A stretch of DNA of 64,000 bases from Asterias amurensis (GCF_032118995.1 NC_092651.1:19700349-19764348), one strand, 5' to 3'; shown: positions 1-11,442, numbered from the stretch's first letter. The notes: a model not told the origin generated them from the letters alone. A program made the numbers and translations.

Positions 1-150
1 GTACCCCTGGGTAAAGAGACGCAGTTATTGTAAAGCATCTTGCTGGAGGACACAAGTGTCATGAACGAGATTTGAACCCCCACCCTGATGACTTAACCAC
101 CAGAACTGGAGCACTGAACCACTCCCACATGACTTGCCATAATGCATAAA
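1..150 (-). repeat. tRNA-derived SINE (GTTCGAATCCC type), reverse, incomplete
   Basis: Reverse complement shows a degenerate B box near GAGATTTGAACCCCC and the tail phrase GACACAAGTGTCATGA/AAGCATCTTGCT shared with the copy at 46021. Confidence 0.65.
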
Positions 151-162
151 GTCCATAGCTCC

Positions 163-543
163 TTAAAGCCATTAGACCTTTTCGGTACAGAAAAAAAAAA
201 AAAAGTTCACAGATTTACAAATAACTTACAGGGTTTACAGAAGGTAGTGGTGAAAGACTTCTCTTGAAATATTATTCCATGAAATGCTTTACTTTTCGAG
301 AAAACAGTAAAACAATATCAATTCTCGATAGCGAGAATTATGGATTTATTTTAAACACATGTCATGACACGGCGAAACGCGCGGATACAAGGGTGGGTTT
401 TCCCTTTATTTTCTCCCGACTACGATGACCGATTGAGCCTAAATTTTCGCAGGTTTGTTATTTGATATACATGTAGAAGTTGTGATATACGAAGTGTGGG
501 CCTTGGACAATACTGTTTACCGAAAGAGTTCAATGGCTTTAAG
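163..543. repeat. Foldback/MITE-like repeat, family AAGCCATTAGACC, copy 1
   Basis: The ends AAGCCATTAGACC and CAATGGCTTTAAG are inverted, with pairing CTTTTCGGTA and TACCGAAAG just inside. A central palindrome (TTCTCGATAGCGAGAA) is present. No coding capacity. Confidence 0.8.
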
Positions 544-686
544 CTTGGTTCATGCTTCATGTTAATGTGATACAAATTTTGACATCACAGGGCTGGGCTA
601 TTTTCGCAGTGAATGTTTCAAAGGAGTTGAGTACGAGTCAACTGACTCAAATTGTTTGTTGCGGCTGAATTTTTAATATTTGCTGC

Positions 687-1090
687 TTTAGGCGCTGATG
701 GACACCTTTGGTAATAGTCAAAGACCAGTCTTCTCACTTAGTTTATCTTAACATGCATTTAACAATACAAACATGTGAAAATTTGAACATGTGGAAATTT
801 GAATTGGTTGTCAAATTGGGAGAGATTGTAATGGAAGCAAAAACACCCTTGTCGAGCAAGTTGTGTGCTTTCAGATGCTTGAATTTGAGACCTCAGCTGA
901 GGTCTCAAATTCAATTCAAATATTTGAGTAGGAATTACTTTTTTCTCAGACACTGCGTTCTTTCAGAGGGAGCCGTTTCTACACAATGTTTTATACTATC
1001 AACAGCTCTCCTCCATAAATCATTACCAAGTAAGTTTTGCTGACAATAATTTTGAGTGATTACCAATAGTGTGTGCCCAGTGTCTTTAAG
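687..1090. repeat. Foldback repeat, family GGCAGTGGACACTATTGG, copy 1 (diverged)
   Basis: The ends pair as TGGACACCTTTGGTAAT and ATTACCAATAGTGTG. A central perfect palindrome GAGACCTCAGCTGAGGTCTC is at 888-907. It sits just upstream of the first EGF exon. Confidence 0.75.
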
Positions 1091-1150
1091 CAGCTCAAGT
1101 ATAGTGTCTCTGTTCTTTACTTTTGTCTTTGTATGTATCTGTTATTACAG

Positions 1151-1211
1151 AGCCCCCGACATGCAAGGTTGGATGTAAACATGGCGGCTGTGTTGAGAAT
1201 GGTGGATGCAA
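1151..1211 (+). CDS. EGF protein exon A (first half of EGF unit 1)
   Basis: Acceptor TTATTACAG and donor GTGAGT. It reads PPTCKVGCKHGGC then VENGGC. It enters in phase 1 and leaves in phase 2, which joins the next exon as Asn-Cys. Confidence 0.75.
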
Positions 1212-4200
1212 GTGAGTATTGGCACAGAAACTATCCACAAAACATTCTGCTATTGTCTACTGTAAAAACATTGTGTAATTTCTTAGTGATATAATTCAGA
1301 TGCAGGCTTGGGATGACTTCAAATGCTTTTTAAGTATTCATGGTTTCAAAACTATAATTATTTTTGCTAACCTTTTTGTGAATTTCAGTTGTGACGATGG
1401 TTGGTTAGGGGCGCTGTGTGATGAATGCATCCCGGATCTAGATTGCCAACATGGTCAATGCAATGAAACAGAAAGGTGTATATGTAATCAGGACTGGGAT
1501 GGCGATAACTGCGACCAAGGTAATATCCCTGAACCAGCATCGCAACCACTCTTTAGTCTTCTGCGGGCCCAATTTCATAAAGCTGTTAAGCAGAAAATAC
1601 TGCTCGAAAATTGGAGCGAGAATTCCATTCACAACAATGCAAAGTTGAAATGGTTGAAGTGATTTTGGCTGCTGTCCTGATCGTGCTAAGCAATACTATT
1701 CTGTGCTTAGCACTACTCTTTTGCCTACAGGCTTTATGAAATTGGGCCCTGGTGATGACTAGATCAAGACCATGTTTTATGGCTCTGCTTACCAGAAGCA
1801 AAGAATCTGTGAAGTGAATTTTTGATTTAGCGCATAAGATGTACCCCACATTACTAGTATGCTTTTTACACAGCTAGTGCAGAAATGGTGATAGTAAGCG
1901 CAGTGTTCAGCACTAAGCAGCGCCATGAAATTGGGCCCTGGCTAGTCAAAATGCTGAGACCAATTAAGAACTCACTCTGCGGCTGTGATGTTAATATCGA
2001 GAAGTCCCCCTTAATCCACTTAGCAAAAGAAAACTCTCCCTGCTTTTACCATTTGCATGAAAAATGGACCAAATTTGGCAATTTCTCTTTTTTTCTGTCG
2101 ACAGATGTGAGCTATTGTAATCTGAATCAGCCTTGCCTGAATGATGGACGGTGTGAGAATGACGGGAATGGAGGATATACATGCATATGCTCAGAGGGAT
2201 TCACGGGAGCAATCTGTGAAAATGGTCAGTCAATAAATAATACCGGACACTAAGATCCTTGTTGTTTTATTAATGAACCACGTATCATACATTGTTCAGA
2301 CATGCTTGGAATAACACGCAGGCCACGTAGGCCATGGCGTCTGTTGCCCCTGGTCTTGGCCTTGGTGCCCCTTCAAAAGTTTCCCATTGACTTAAAGATT
2401 TTCCACTGGAAGTGCCCTTTTCAAAATGAAAACAGCCTTGCCCTTCCGAAGATGAAATTCCAGGCCTAGCCTGTGCATACATGTGATTACTGCAGCTATG
2501 CATGTGACACTCATTATTAGAGTCCTATATTTAGAAATATAGGATGCTTGGGACATTTTGTTTCGAAACTTCACAGAGTTGTTTTAAAAATAATTGTTTG
2601 TACCCATTTGTATCCAATGAACATGGGGCACCAGACAAGGTTACTGTCTATAAGGAGTCATCCACATATTGTTTAGAAGGTTTTATAAACGAGTTTTCGA
2701 GTGTTTGTGTTGGACTAGTCTGTGTGTCTTTTTCATTTTTATTGTTAAACATGTTAAAAGATATAATCGATGATGATCTACGTCAGTGTTATATAGCTAA
2801 ACCAATTTTAGTGGTGGGCTCTTAATCCATTTTAGTCCACAAAGGACGAGCGGTTCAACCAAATTTTTCATTTATAAATACCTCAGACAGTTTCGCTATT
2901 CCTATTGGTGGAGAGCACGTCACGTGGGGGTGTTTAAACGGTTGATAATGACCAGCTGGAGCTCTGTTTATAACCGATTTTTTTTGGAGACTAGTCTTGG
3001 TGCAACACGTTTCTTAGGGGCGTAGCGGCTGTCGGTGAGTTAGGCGCGCTGTGTGTGAAAGGAAAACGATAACGTCTTGCACCAAGACTATACGCGCACG
3101 AACGGATCCCTTATTTTTTAGATTGAGCCCAACAGTGCTGAAGAGCAGTCTGGGGAAAATATGTGCTGGGCAGAACAGTGTATTCTGCTCAGAGTGCTGG
3201 GTGAAAATTTTTAAGTCTTGGCAGGCTGTTTTTCTGTCTACTTGCCAGGTACATGTAGATAGTGTTCTTTTGAGAGTTCTTGCTTTGTATTCATCTACAT
3301 AGTTGTTCAAAATATAAAAACAGGTGTGTTAAATACAAACAACAATAGTGAATGCAGTTTGAATTTATTTTTCAAGCATTACATGATAAGTTTCTGTCCC
3401 ATGTTTTCCTGTCTTAATAGAAACGAGTCTTCACCGCTGTGAGAGAGTCTGCTCCATTAATGGTACATGCATTGAGTCAGAGTCTGTCGGGATCTTCGAG
3501 TGCCATTGTCAGGATGGATATGCAGGACCTGATTGTACACAACGGACTTCAAGTAAGTTTTATAGCGGGGTGGGGTTGATGGGCTCAAAAAGTTAATGAG
3601 GTTTGAACAGGGCCTATTTTCATGAAGATGTTTAACAGAAAACACTGCTTAGCAAATTTTTTTCAAAATATGAATGGGGCACCAGTTTCAACAATGCAAA
3701 CTTAGTTGATATTTTTTGCTGGTAATCAGTTTCTGTTAAGCAATATTCTTTTTTAATGCTTACAGGCTTTATGATCTTTAGCCCAGGGCCCAATGGCTTT
3801 GCTTACTGTCGGCAAAGAATTGGCGCTTACAGAAGCAGGGAATTCCGCACTTACTCCAAGCATTTTTATTCCTGGGTTTTCTGGAATTTTATGCTTGTGC
3901 ACGGGGGTTCTCCACGTTATTACAAGGCACTCTTTGCTTAAAAAGGCAGCACAGATTCAACTGTTTTTGAATCATTTTCTCTTAAATCCAATTCCCTTGA
4001 AGGGAATTGCTTCTCAAAATGTGTTACACTACAACAGCTGAAGTACTTCTTACCTAGGAATTTTTTTTATGGTGATCAATTTTTTTAGTAATTACCAAAG
4101 CTCTACCCTTTCTTTAAAGGAACACGTTGCCTTGAATCGGACGAGTTGGTCGATAACTGAGCGTTTGTAATCGTTTTTTATAAAATGCATATGGTTGGAT

Positions 4201-5185
4201 AGATGTTTTAAAAGTAGAATACAATTATCCACACAAGCTTGTCTCGAAATTGCGTGGTTTTCCTTTTACAGCGCGAACTTACACGGTCGGCCATTTATGG
4301 GGGTCAAAAATTTGACTCCCATAAATGGCCGCCCGTGTTAGTCGACGAGGTAAAAGGAAAACCGTGCAATTTCGAGGCATGTTTGTGTGGATCATTGTGT
4401 TCTACTTTTACAACATCTTTCTACCCATGTGCATTTTATAAAAAACAGTTACAAATGCTTTTCAAAGACCAACTCGTCCGATCCAAGGCAACGTGTTCCT
4501 TTAAACAGCTACCTGAGCGGAATGTTTTCAACAGAAATGGTATTTTTACTTGTTTATAATGCACTTGTTCACCATTTTAATGTAATTTTGATATGTGTAC
4601 ACTTCTGAACTTTTCGTAATTATCGATTAAAAAATCAGGCCCCTACCTAAAGGTTTTTTGAAAAACTAAAAACACTTCTGCCGTTGAGAGCGGGCGTCAA
4701 AGGACAATGCCGCTGACGTCATTTGTGGGAGTTTGCTTTGTTATACATCCACGCTGCAACAAAGCGGCTTTATCTACTTTGACGTTTTTAGAGTGATTAC
4801 GTAACGGGGCTTTTCGCAAATCTCGCAGAAAAGCTCTGGACAAGGGCATACACAATTGAAACCTATTTATAATCATATGACTCGATTTCCTTATTCATCG
4901 AAAACATTTTAAGTGGAATTCAGCAAAGTTCACAACTTGACATTTTCGTTCAAGCAGGTCTTTAAGGATAAACCTTGAATAATTAAATACATGTATTGCC
5001 TCTTGTCATTACAGGATCGACTGGAAACAACCTTTCTTTTAGTTATACAATTGTTGCCATACTGAGTCTCATCATACTGATTCTCACTTTAATCAGCGCC
5101 GTCTACCTCTGCAAAAAATGGAGGATCTATAGCAAGTCAGAAGGAATTCCCGGTAGCAGCAGTAATTCGGGAATACCACTTATAA
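1151..5185 (+). CDS. Delta/DLK-like EGF-repeat transmembrane protein, 5' end outside the window
   Basis: Predicted type I surface protein of the Notch-ligand (Delta) or DLK kind. Five exons splice in frame: 1151-1211, 1389-1519, 2105-2224, 3421-3552 and 5015-5185. The exons encode in order: EGF unit 1 (CKVGCKHGGC then CNCDDGWLGALC), EGF unit 2 (CQHGQCNETERCIC then GDNC), EGF unit 3 beginning DVSYC, EGF unit 4 (CERVCSINGTC to GPDC), then a 22-24-residue hydrophobic segment followed by CKKWRIYSK as stop-transfer. Units 1-3 copy the spacing seen just after the DSL domain in Delta and DLK (compare the DLNYC start of Delta EGF3). The signal peptide and any DSL domain must lie left of position 1. 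The last exon ends in phase 1, so more cytoplasmic sequence follows. Family placement is by recalled similarity; canonical Delta usually has more EGF repeats, so a DLK-type or lineage-specific ligand is equally possible. Confidence 0.8.
1389..1519 (+). CDS. EGF protein exon B (end of EGF unit 1 and EGF unit 2)
   Basis: Acceptor TTTCAG, donor GTAATA. Cysteine spacing matches EGF1-EGF2 of Delta/DLK. It leaves in phase 1. Confidence 0.85.
1565..1752. repeat. Foldback repeat, family GGGCCCAATTTCAT, copy 1
   Basis: GGGCCCAATTTCATAAAGC and GCTTTATGAAATTGGGCCC are inverted. Arms are rich in TTAAGCA/TGCTTAG motifs. A lone right end also lies at 1922-1941. Confidence 0.85.
2105..2224 (+). CDS. EGF protein exon C (EGF unit 3)
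   Basis: One full EGF module with six cysteines, from DVSYCNLNQPC to TGAICEN. It is bounded by phase-1 introns (acceptor TCGACAG, donor GTCAGT), the usual symmetric EGF exon. Confidence 0.85.
2321..2467 (-). repeat. About 150-bp dispersed repeat (GGAATTTCATCTT to GGGGCAAC)
   Basis: Reverse complement matches 11634-11755: CTGGAATTTCATCTT, TTTTGAAGGGGCACCAAG and GACCAGGGGCAAC are shared. Confidence 0.75.
3421..3552 (+). CDS. EGF protein exon D (EGF unit 4)
   Basis: A symmetric phase 1-1 exon with six cysteines, from CERVCSINGTC to CHCQDGYAGPDC. Acceptor CTTAATAG, donor GTAAGT. Confidence 0.8.
3608..3792. repeat. Family GGGCCCAATTTCAT, diverged copy 2
   Basis: Left GGGCCTATTTTCATGAAGATG; right AGGCTTTATGATCTTTAGCCC followed by AGGGCCC. 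Confidence 0.65.
4113..4505. repeat. 393-bp near-perfect foldback element
   Basis: Left arm begins TTTAAAGGAACACGTTGCC and the right arm ends GGCAACGTGTTCCTTTAAA. The arms stay complementary almost to the centre (GGCCATTTATGGGGGTCA against TGACTCCCATAAATGGCC). It lies in the intron before the transmembrane exon. Confidence 0.9.
5015..5185 (+). CDS. EGF protein exon E (transmembrane segment and start of tail)
   Basis: Reads RSTGNNLSFSY, then a hydrophobic helix (about TIVAILSLIILILTLISAVY), then basic CKKWRIYSK and a Ser/Gly-rich start of tail. Acceptor CATTACAG, donor GTAAGT, exit phase 1. The order of charges places the EGF units outside the cell. Confidence 0.75.
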
Positions 5186-5302
5186 GTAAGTGCAAACTTC
5201 ATAAACACTGACAAGAATATATGTATATATATATCCACAGGGTTTGCCCTTAACCCCCCTTAATCTGAATAATAATAATAACATTAATAATAATAATTAT
5301 AA

Positions 5303-5670
5303 TAATGATAAATGTATTTATAACACGCCTTTTCCAAAGGATACAAAGCACCAATTATTTTTACTGCAAGGTGAGTGGGAAAAAGATTTTGGAAATTGTG
5401 AGACCTTTTCCTTAGCATACCATGTAATGGTTAACAAGGTGCTAGGGCGCATACAGCAGCCACAGCCAGGAACACCAGGGCGAAAAAAAACCCTTCTTTT
5501 TTCAATAAGTGCATGCACTGGGTTCTTTTACATGCGGACCAACGTCTTTACGTCCCATCTGAAGGACAAAGGAATGGTTAAGTGTCTTGCTTATGGACAC
5601 AAGTGTCACAGGTGGGGAATCGAACCCATACTCTGCTGATCAAAAACACCAGAGTTTGAATTCATTGCTC
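5303..5670 (-). repeat. tRNA-derived SINE, reverse
   Basis: Tail start TTATAACACGCC near an AAT microsatellite. Head remnant GGTGGGGAATCGAACCCATA and GGACACAAGTGTCACA at the right. Confidence 0.65.
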
Positions 5671-5863
5671 TTAAAGGCAGTGAACACTATTGGTAATTGT
5701 CAAAGACATAGCCTAATTCTTTCTCGAAAACTATGGCACTTCAGAGGGAGCCGTTTCTCACAATGTTTTATACCATCAACCTCTCCCCATTACTCGTCAC
5801 CAAGAAAGGTTTTATGTTAATTATTATTTTGAGTAATTACCCATAGTGTCCACTGCCTTTAAT
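5671..5863. repeat. Family GGCAGTGGACACTATTGG, short copy 2
   Basis: TTAAAGGCAGTGAACACTATTGG and CCATAGTGTCCACTGCCTTTAA are inverted ends; the interior is shortened. Confidence 0.8.
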
Positions 5864-6232
5864 AACCGCTCAGCCAGGAAAAAGCTACGTAACAGAGCTG
5901 CAAACTCTCCTTGATTCTTCAGAAAATTCCCTGAAAATAAGCCTGAATCTTTCCATGTTCTGATCAACAAATTTGACAATCTCCCTGATCATGGAAAATT
6001 GTTCCCTATTATGTTGAAAGTAATTCCAATTATTTCCCTGATTGTTGTACAAAATCTCCCTGACTGCAAAATGCAAAAGTTGGCAGCTTTGGCCTAAGCC
6101 GAAGCTGAAGGGCATTTGTTAAAAATTATTTGAGCCCTGGATTCATGCAAGACTTCTGTTTTTGGAAGCTAAGTAACACAACACATTGCTCACGTCTGCA
6201 GTAAAGCTCAGAAGATATTATTTTGATTCCAA

Positions 6233-6335
6233 AGCATGGAGATTTGGCTTACTGTAAGCATGGAGATTTGGTTTACTGTAAGCATGGAGATGTGGCTTAC
6301 TGTAAGCATGGAAATTTGGCTTACTGTAAGCATGA
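6233..6335 (+). repeat. 24-bp tandem repeat, four units
   Basis: AGCATGGAGATTTGGCTTAC repeated at 6233, 6257, 6281 and 6305 with one or two changes, plus a seven-base start of a fifth. Confidence 0.9.
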
Positions 6336-7616
6336 GAACAAATTTGGGTTGTATTCTTGAGTTGTGAGTTTTGTGACAATTTTTGTTGAATACCCAGCCC
6401 TCTCATACTTGCACTCCCTACTCCTCTCGTGTCTTGCATCATGATTTTAAAGTGCAGTTTTTTTTAAAGTTCCTTTTACTTGTAGCTGTCTGACCCGAAA
6501 ACTAACCCAAAATGGAATGCGAAGAAGTTTGGTGTCGGGGGGGATTTTACAAACGGGAAAATGCCCAAGCCCTGACAGATACCCTTTATGTGTGGTCAGT
6601 TTTGTCAATTTGGTTCAATTGATTTATCCCCCCCCCCCCCACCCCAAGTCCTCCCCTCAACCCTCCACTCACTCCACGCTCGTTTTGCCTGTTTGTAAAA
6701 TCAAAACTGTGTTTTATTTGTAAACTACGCAGATTTTTTTAGAAAGTTGCATACAGGTATGTACTGGATACATTTTATTTCTCTTTGATTTGATTTTTGT
6801 TGATATTGTTCTCGTTAATTTTGCATGCCCAAATATATTTGTTTAATTTGTGTTCCTCATGTAGAACTAATGATGTCAGACCTCGGGTTTTGCAAATGAT
6901 GTCAAGCTTGATATTATGCAAATGATGCCAGACTTTGTATGCAAATGATGTTAAACAGTATGCACATGTGATTTCCTGAAGACAACCCCACATGTTGTGG
7001 TTTTTAGAAGAGCGCCCTCGCTCAGCAGCACGAGAGAGGTAGATGAGTGAATAACTGTACATACCTACATCATACATGATCATGTGCTTTGTTGTGGTCA
7101 TAATTGTTTTGCGTAACCATGCACTGTTAAAATAGATCCATTGGTCTGTTTTGAACTTTCAATATAGAGATATATGGTGTTGGAGCACTGACAAAAGTTA
7201 AATGCGCAGATCTGATTGTTTCTTCTGATAATGCTAGTTTACTTGCTTCTTTTTCAGACAGTTCAGTTTATACACCCTGTGTATCACATTGTAAACTTGC
7301 CTTGCTTTACTTTTTTACACGAGCAAAACGAAAAGTCATGTTTCTTTCAATGTTTAAAAAAAAGAGACATTATTTGTGAACACGAGTCTTGAGATCCCAT
7401 ACATACACATAGAATCCATTGAGCTCACTAACATGCTTGTAGGATACGCACAGTGAGTGTGATCATGTACGCCTATATTCGACAGTGTGACTGTAAACTT
7501 CCTATTAACTGTCATCATTCTTGCATTTGTCATTGCTGTCATTGATCTTAATTGACCCCTTACAGTCTGGAGTGACTAGCGACTAGAGGTGGGTTAAACC
7601 TGCTTCAGGTACACCA

Positions 7617-7796
7617 ATAGACCTTCATCACTCTGCCTCCATCTTGGTCATGTACCTCGTATCGAATAACAATAATGAATGTTAATAATCATTTTGCAAT
7701 TTGGAACCAGACTATTTTTTTATTCCAGCCTTGGTTTGGTAACATTGATATCAATGGGAGAAATTCATGATGGCCGCATCCGTGATAAAGGTCTAT
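7617..7796. repeat. MITE-like element, family ATAGACCTT
   Basis: Inverted ends ATAGACCTTCATCA and TGATAAAGGTCTAT, about 180 bp, no coding capacity. Confidence 0.7.
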
Positions 7797-7818
7797 TATA
7801 CTGGAAGGTTAAAAGGCC

Positions 7819-7960
7819 TGCCGTCGATTTCACCAAACTCCTTCTAACTTAACATAAATCTAACATGCAAACCCTAAGATTAATCCTAAGTTAGGATGAG
7901 TTACTCGTCCTAACCCGAGATAGGATTAATCCTGAAACGTTTTGTGAAATCGGCTGTAGG
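7819..7960. repeat. Foldback repeat, family GGTCGATTTCACAAAG
   Basis: GCCGTCGATTTCACCAAAC pairs with TTTTGTGAAATCGGC, with CTAACTTA/TAAGTTAG arms inside. Relatives lie at 13406-13545, 15230-15369 and 19143-19295. Confidence 0.7.
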
Positions 7961-7999
7961 ACATTCCATACAGAGCGAGTATTTAATTGCTTCATTTTC

Positions 8000-9900
8000 A
8001 TGTGCAAAACCAATGTGGGACTTGGTAGAAACACTAAGGGTCGTGTCACACGAGGCAATTACAAGCAACCAATTCCAGGCAATCCGCGAAGAGATAAGGC
8101 ATTCTCATATTTTTCTTGGGGATTGTAATGTAACTGTAAGGCATTGATTGAGAAATTACTTATGAATACTATCAGTTGCACTGCAGTTGGTTGCCTCCAC
8201 GTTGCCTGCAAAAATTGCCTCGCGCGATGAGGCCCTTAGTCCAAGCAATAGGAGAAGAAAGAGATGTCCTTAATTTACCAACATGGGTGTACATGTACGT
8301 ACACTCCTACTGTATTATGTTCAAGTTGTTTTCATTGCATTGCAAATTGTTGGATGTTTTGTTTGCTTTAACTTCCATTTTTCTAATGTACATGTACATG
8401 TAACACTAATTTTAATAAGTTGTACATGTTTGTTATATTAGTCTTAGCAGGTTTCGATAACCCTATTAGAAAATCACAACATTGCAGGTCATTGCTTTAC
8501 AAATTTCACTCAGTTTGATGAGGTTATCAATGTGGAAGGTGACCAGTTTTTCCACGATGACCTTTAAGAGATATTTCTAATGTACTATAAACAGCCATGG
8601 ATATTTTTTGTGTTGAATTCTTACTAGTTGAAATTGGCAGCTGCCGCTGTACAGTGTAATCTTGATTGGTGATGCTATTTTTGTTTCATTCGCCTGTAGA
8701 GGGCGCAACAGCTCAGAGAGACTCAGAGCTGTGTATTAATAGAGTGTTGGGACATGGAGGGACCAGTTTTCTTTCGTCACATGCTTTCTGGACGCAATTT
8801 TGTCTCCAAATGCAGCAGAACCCAACGACACCCATGTTCGCCCATGCGTTTCTCGGGGAACAAATTGGCTTCTAATCGCAAATTGGCGTTACTCTCGCAA
8901 TAAACGGCTCTGGAGAGACTATGCAAGTCTAAGTTTCGGCAACTACACTAAAAAAAAGAATTTTGCCAATCAAATCAAGTTTAAGTGCGGCTTTGGATGT
9001 TGTTAGAAGGCTGCTGTGCTTAAATGCATGTCATCATGCAATTAAGCCCCTATCCGAAGACTGCCCTATCAAATGTTGCACTCTCATTGTTAAGCCATAG
9101 CCGCTAATGTAGTCACCGGATGTTCTCATATCAAATCTTACATTGTTCATTGAGCTAACACTGAATGCATCTCTCTGTGAACTAATTGTGACTGACAGAT
9201 TCAGCCAAGCCACTACTTGTGAGAAATGTTTTTGCTGTGAAACTATAATGTAGATTAATCTCTTTTGCGAGTGATGGTGGTTCTGAGACGAACTGGAGGA
9301 CTCAAGGTTTCTGACAGTATGCTTTGTCCAACTTCGAAACTTTGACTCCTCTCTGAGCACACTGGCAAAACTGATTGTTCAACTAATCTGCTCAAATTCT
9401 GCTTAAAGTTCATCAATTTTCCAAATCATGTTTTTTTTTAACACAGAGATAACTGTTTAAGCTTATCTTGAATTTGTACATTCATAACTTTATGTCCATA
9501 ATACTTTTTAACTTTAAAAATGCATTCCATTATATCAGATGAAGTGCTTCTGTTGACAATTTATAGTACTGTATTCTTGAATACATAATCTAAAAGGAGC
9601 AACCCATTAGATTTTAAACATATAATTTTAAAATCTTATTCAGTGTTCCTAATTACCAGCTATGCATAAATTTGTATCTCTATTTAGACCATAGCTTTAA
9701 TACTCGTTTTTAACTTAATGTGTTTTAAGTTGACATTCAGTTTAGTAAATACACAGTAAATGTAGTGAAAGAGACCTCATGAGAAGGAAAAAAATATTAC
9801 AATCCAAAGTATCTTACCTCACATTATAACATGAAATGCCATTGTTTATTCCCTTAATTTGTATAACATAAAGTGTTGGGGTAAGTTTTGTTTAGCTTTG
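8000..9900. other. Intergenic or intronic stretch without a recognised gene
   Basis: No supported exon, no clear repeat ends. The short open frames here lack family motifs and splice-consistent neighbours. Confidence 0.5.
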
Positions 9901-10292
9901 TGTACCATTATGACTACTTCTTCTATTTCTAGCTCTCAATTTATTCATGTATTCATTGTCACGAAGAATAGTTTACACACTCTCAGTTAGAATGTTTGAA
10001 ACCTTAGCAGGCCTACATGTACCTATGATGAATATTGTCCCAATATTGCTAGTTTTGTTTCATTTGTCTTTTCTGTATATAGCTGATGCAATAGACTATC
10101 CATCCAGAGGATACTATAGTCTTTCTGATAATTAAGCCATAGTAGTCTCTGTACACTCTCGGTTAGAATGTTTAAAACCTCAGTAGGCCTACATGTACAT
10201 GTACATGTATCTACGTGTAGGATGAATATTGTCACAATATTGCTTTAGCAATAGTTTTATTTTGTTTGTCTTTTCTGTATATAGCTGATGCA

Positions 10293-10464
10293 ATAGGCCT
10301 TTATCAAGGTGTGGTCATGTTGATTTTACTCCATTCCAACTCGTTGCAACCAAACTGAGGACGAAATACTAGTCCGGTGCCATGCGCAATGCATGTTAGC
10401 AATCGTTACTGTAATTGTAAACAGGGAACATGACCAGCATGGTGACAGCGTGATAAAGGTCTAT
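10293..10464. repeat. MITE-like element, family ATAGACCTT, in the tandem array
   Basis: ATAGGCCTTTATCA then GTCATGTT; right AACATGACC and TGATAAAGGTCTAT. It moves with the 545-bp array unit, so its insertion predates the array duplication. Confidence 0.75.
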
Positions 10465-10833
10465 ATGCTTTTGCTATAGGGTACAACAGTCTTTGACAAT
10501 CAAGCCATTGTACAATTAGTCTATGTACACTCTCAGTTAGAATTTGTAAACATCAGTAGGCCTACATGTACCTATGATGAATATTGTCCCAATATTGCTA
10601 GTTTTGTTTCATTTGTCTTTTCTGTATATAGCTGATGCAATAGACTATCCATCCAGAGGATACTATAGTCTTTCTGATAATCAAGCCATAGTAGTCTACG
10701 TACACTCTCGGTTAGAATGTTTAAAACCTCAGTAGGCCTACATGTACATGTATCTATGTAGGATGAATATTGTCACAATATTGCTTTAGCAATAGTTTTA
10801 TTTTGTTCGTCTTTTCTGTATATAGCTGATGCA

Positions 10834-11005
10834 ATAGGCCTTTTTTAAGGTGTGGTCATGTTGATTTTACTCCATTCCAACTCATTGCAACCAAAATGAG
10901 GACGAAATACTAGTCCGGTGCCATGCGCAATGCATGTTAGCAATCGTTACTGTAATTGTAAACAGGGAACATGACCAGCATGGTGACAGCGTGATAAAGG
11001 TCTAT
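10834..11005. repeat. Second array copy of the ATAGACCTT element
   Basis: Almost the same sequence as 10293-10464; the left end has changed to ATAGGCCTTTTTTAAGG. Confidence 0.75.
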
Positions 11006-11181
11006 ATGCTTTTGCTATAGGGTACAACAGTCTTTGACAATCAAGCCATTGTACAATTAGTCTATGTACACTCTCAGTTAGAATTTGTAAAACATCAGTA
11101 GGCCTACATGTATCTTGGATGAATATTGTCCCAATATTGCTATAACAATAGTTTTATTTCGTTTGTCTTTTCTGTATGTAG

Positions 11182-11442
11182 CTGATGCAATAGGCTATCG
11201 TCTGGTGGGTAAAACAGTCTTTCTATTAATCAAGCCATCGTGGAAGCCTTGCTACCTGAAGACTTGTAAGTGCCTGCTGAAAGCTCCGTCAAGAATCTCT
11301 GAGGACGATGAGATGGAGGTGAAAGTTCCTAATCTACGAGAAGGATTCAAGTACAACTTTGAGATCTACAAGTACAGGGGAACGTCATCGGATGTCGCAG
11401 ACAGTGAATGTACCGTGGCCGAGTGCGAAGTCTCTGTTGAAC
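11182..11442 (+). CDS. Penultimate exon of the unrecognised gene
   Basis: Open throughout and ending GTTGAAC before GTAAGT. Acceptor TTTTCTGTATGTAG has a long pyrimidine tract. Degenerate copies of this acceptor and about 12 following codons occur upstream in the 10.0-11.1 kb repeat array. The predicted peptide has seven cysteines and an acidic patch (SEDDE). Confidence 0.55.

Larger units (their letters stand above)
10012..11240 (+). repeat. About 545-bp tandem array, two units plus partial third running into an exon
   Basis: The phrase CCTACATGTA followed by GATGAATATTGTCCCAATATTGCT starts near 10012, 10561 and 11103 (spacing 549 and 542). Each unit also holds a half-unit with GTCACAATATTGCT. 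Every half-unit carries TTTTCTGTATATAGCTGATG, the same sequence as the acceptor of exon 11182-11442. Confidence 0.85.

Noticed and set aside
1073..1294. Open frame overlapping EGF exon A
   Set aside because: Different frame from the cysteine-patterned exon, which has consistent splice sites and phase.
5015..5185. Transmembrane exon as part of a separate short gene
   Set aside because: Acceptor and phase match the preceding EGF exon, so it is better placed in the same gene.
6233..6335. CRISPR-like array
   Set aside because: Units abut directly with no spacers, and the window is clearly eukaryotic.
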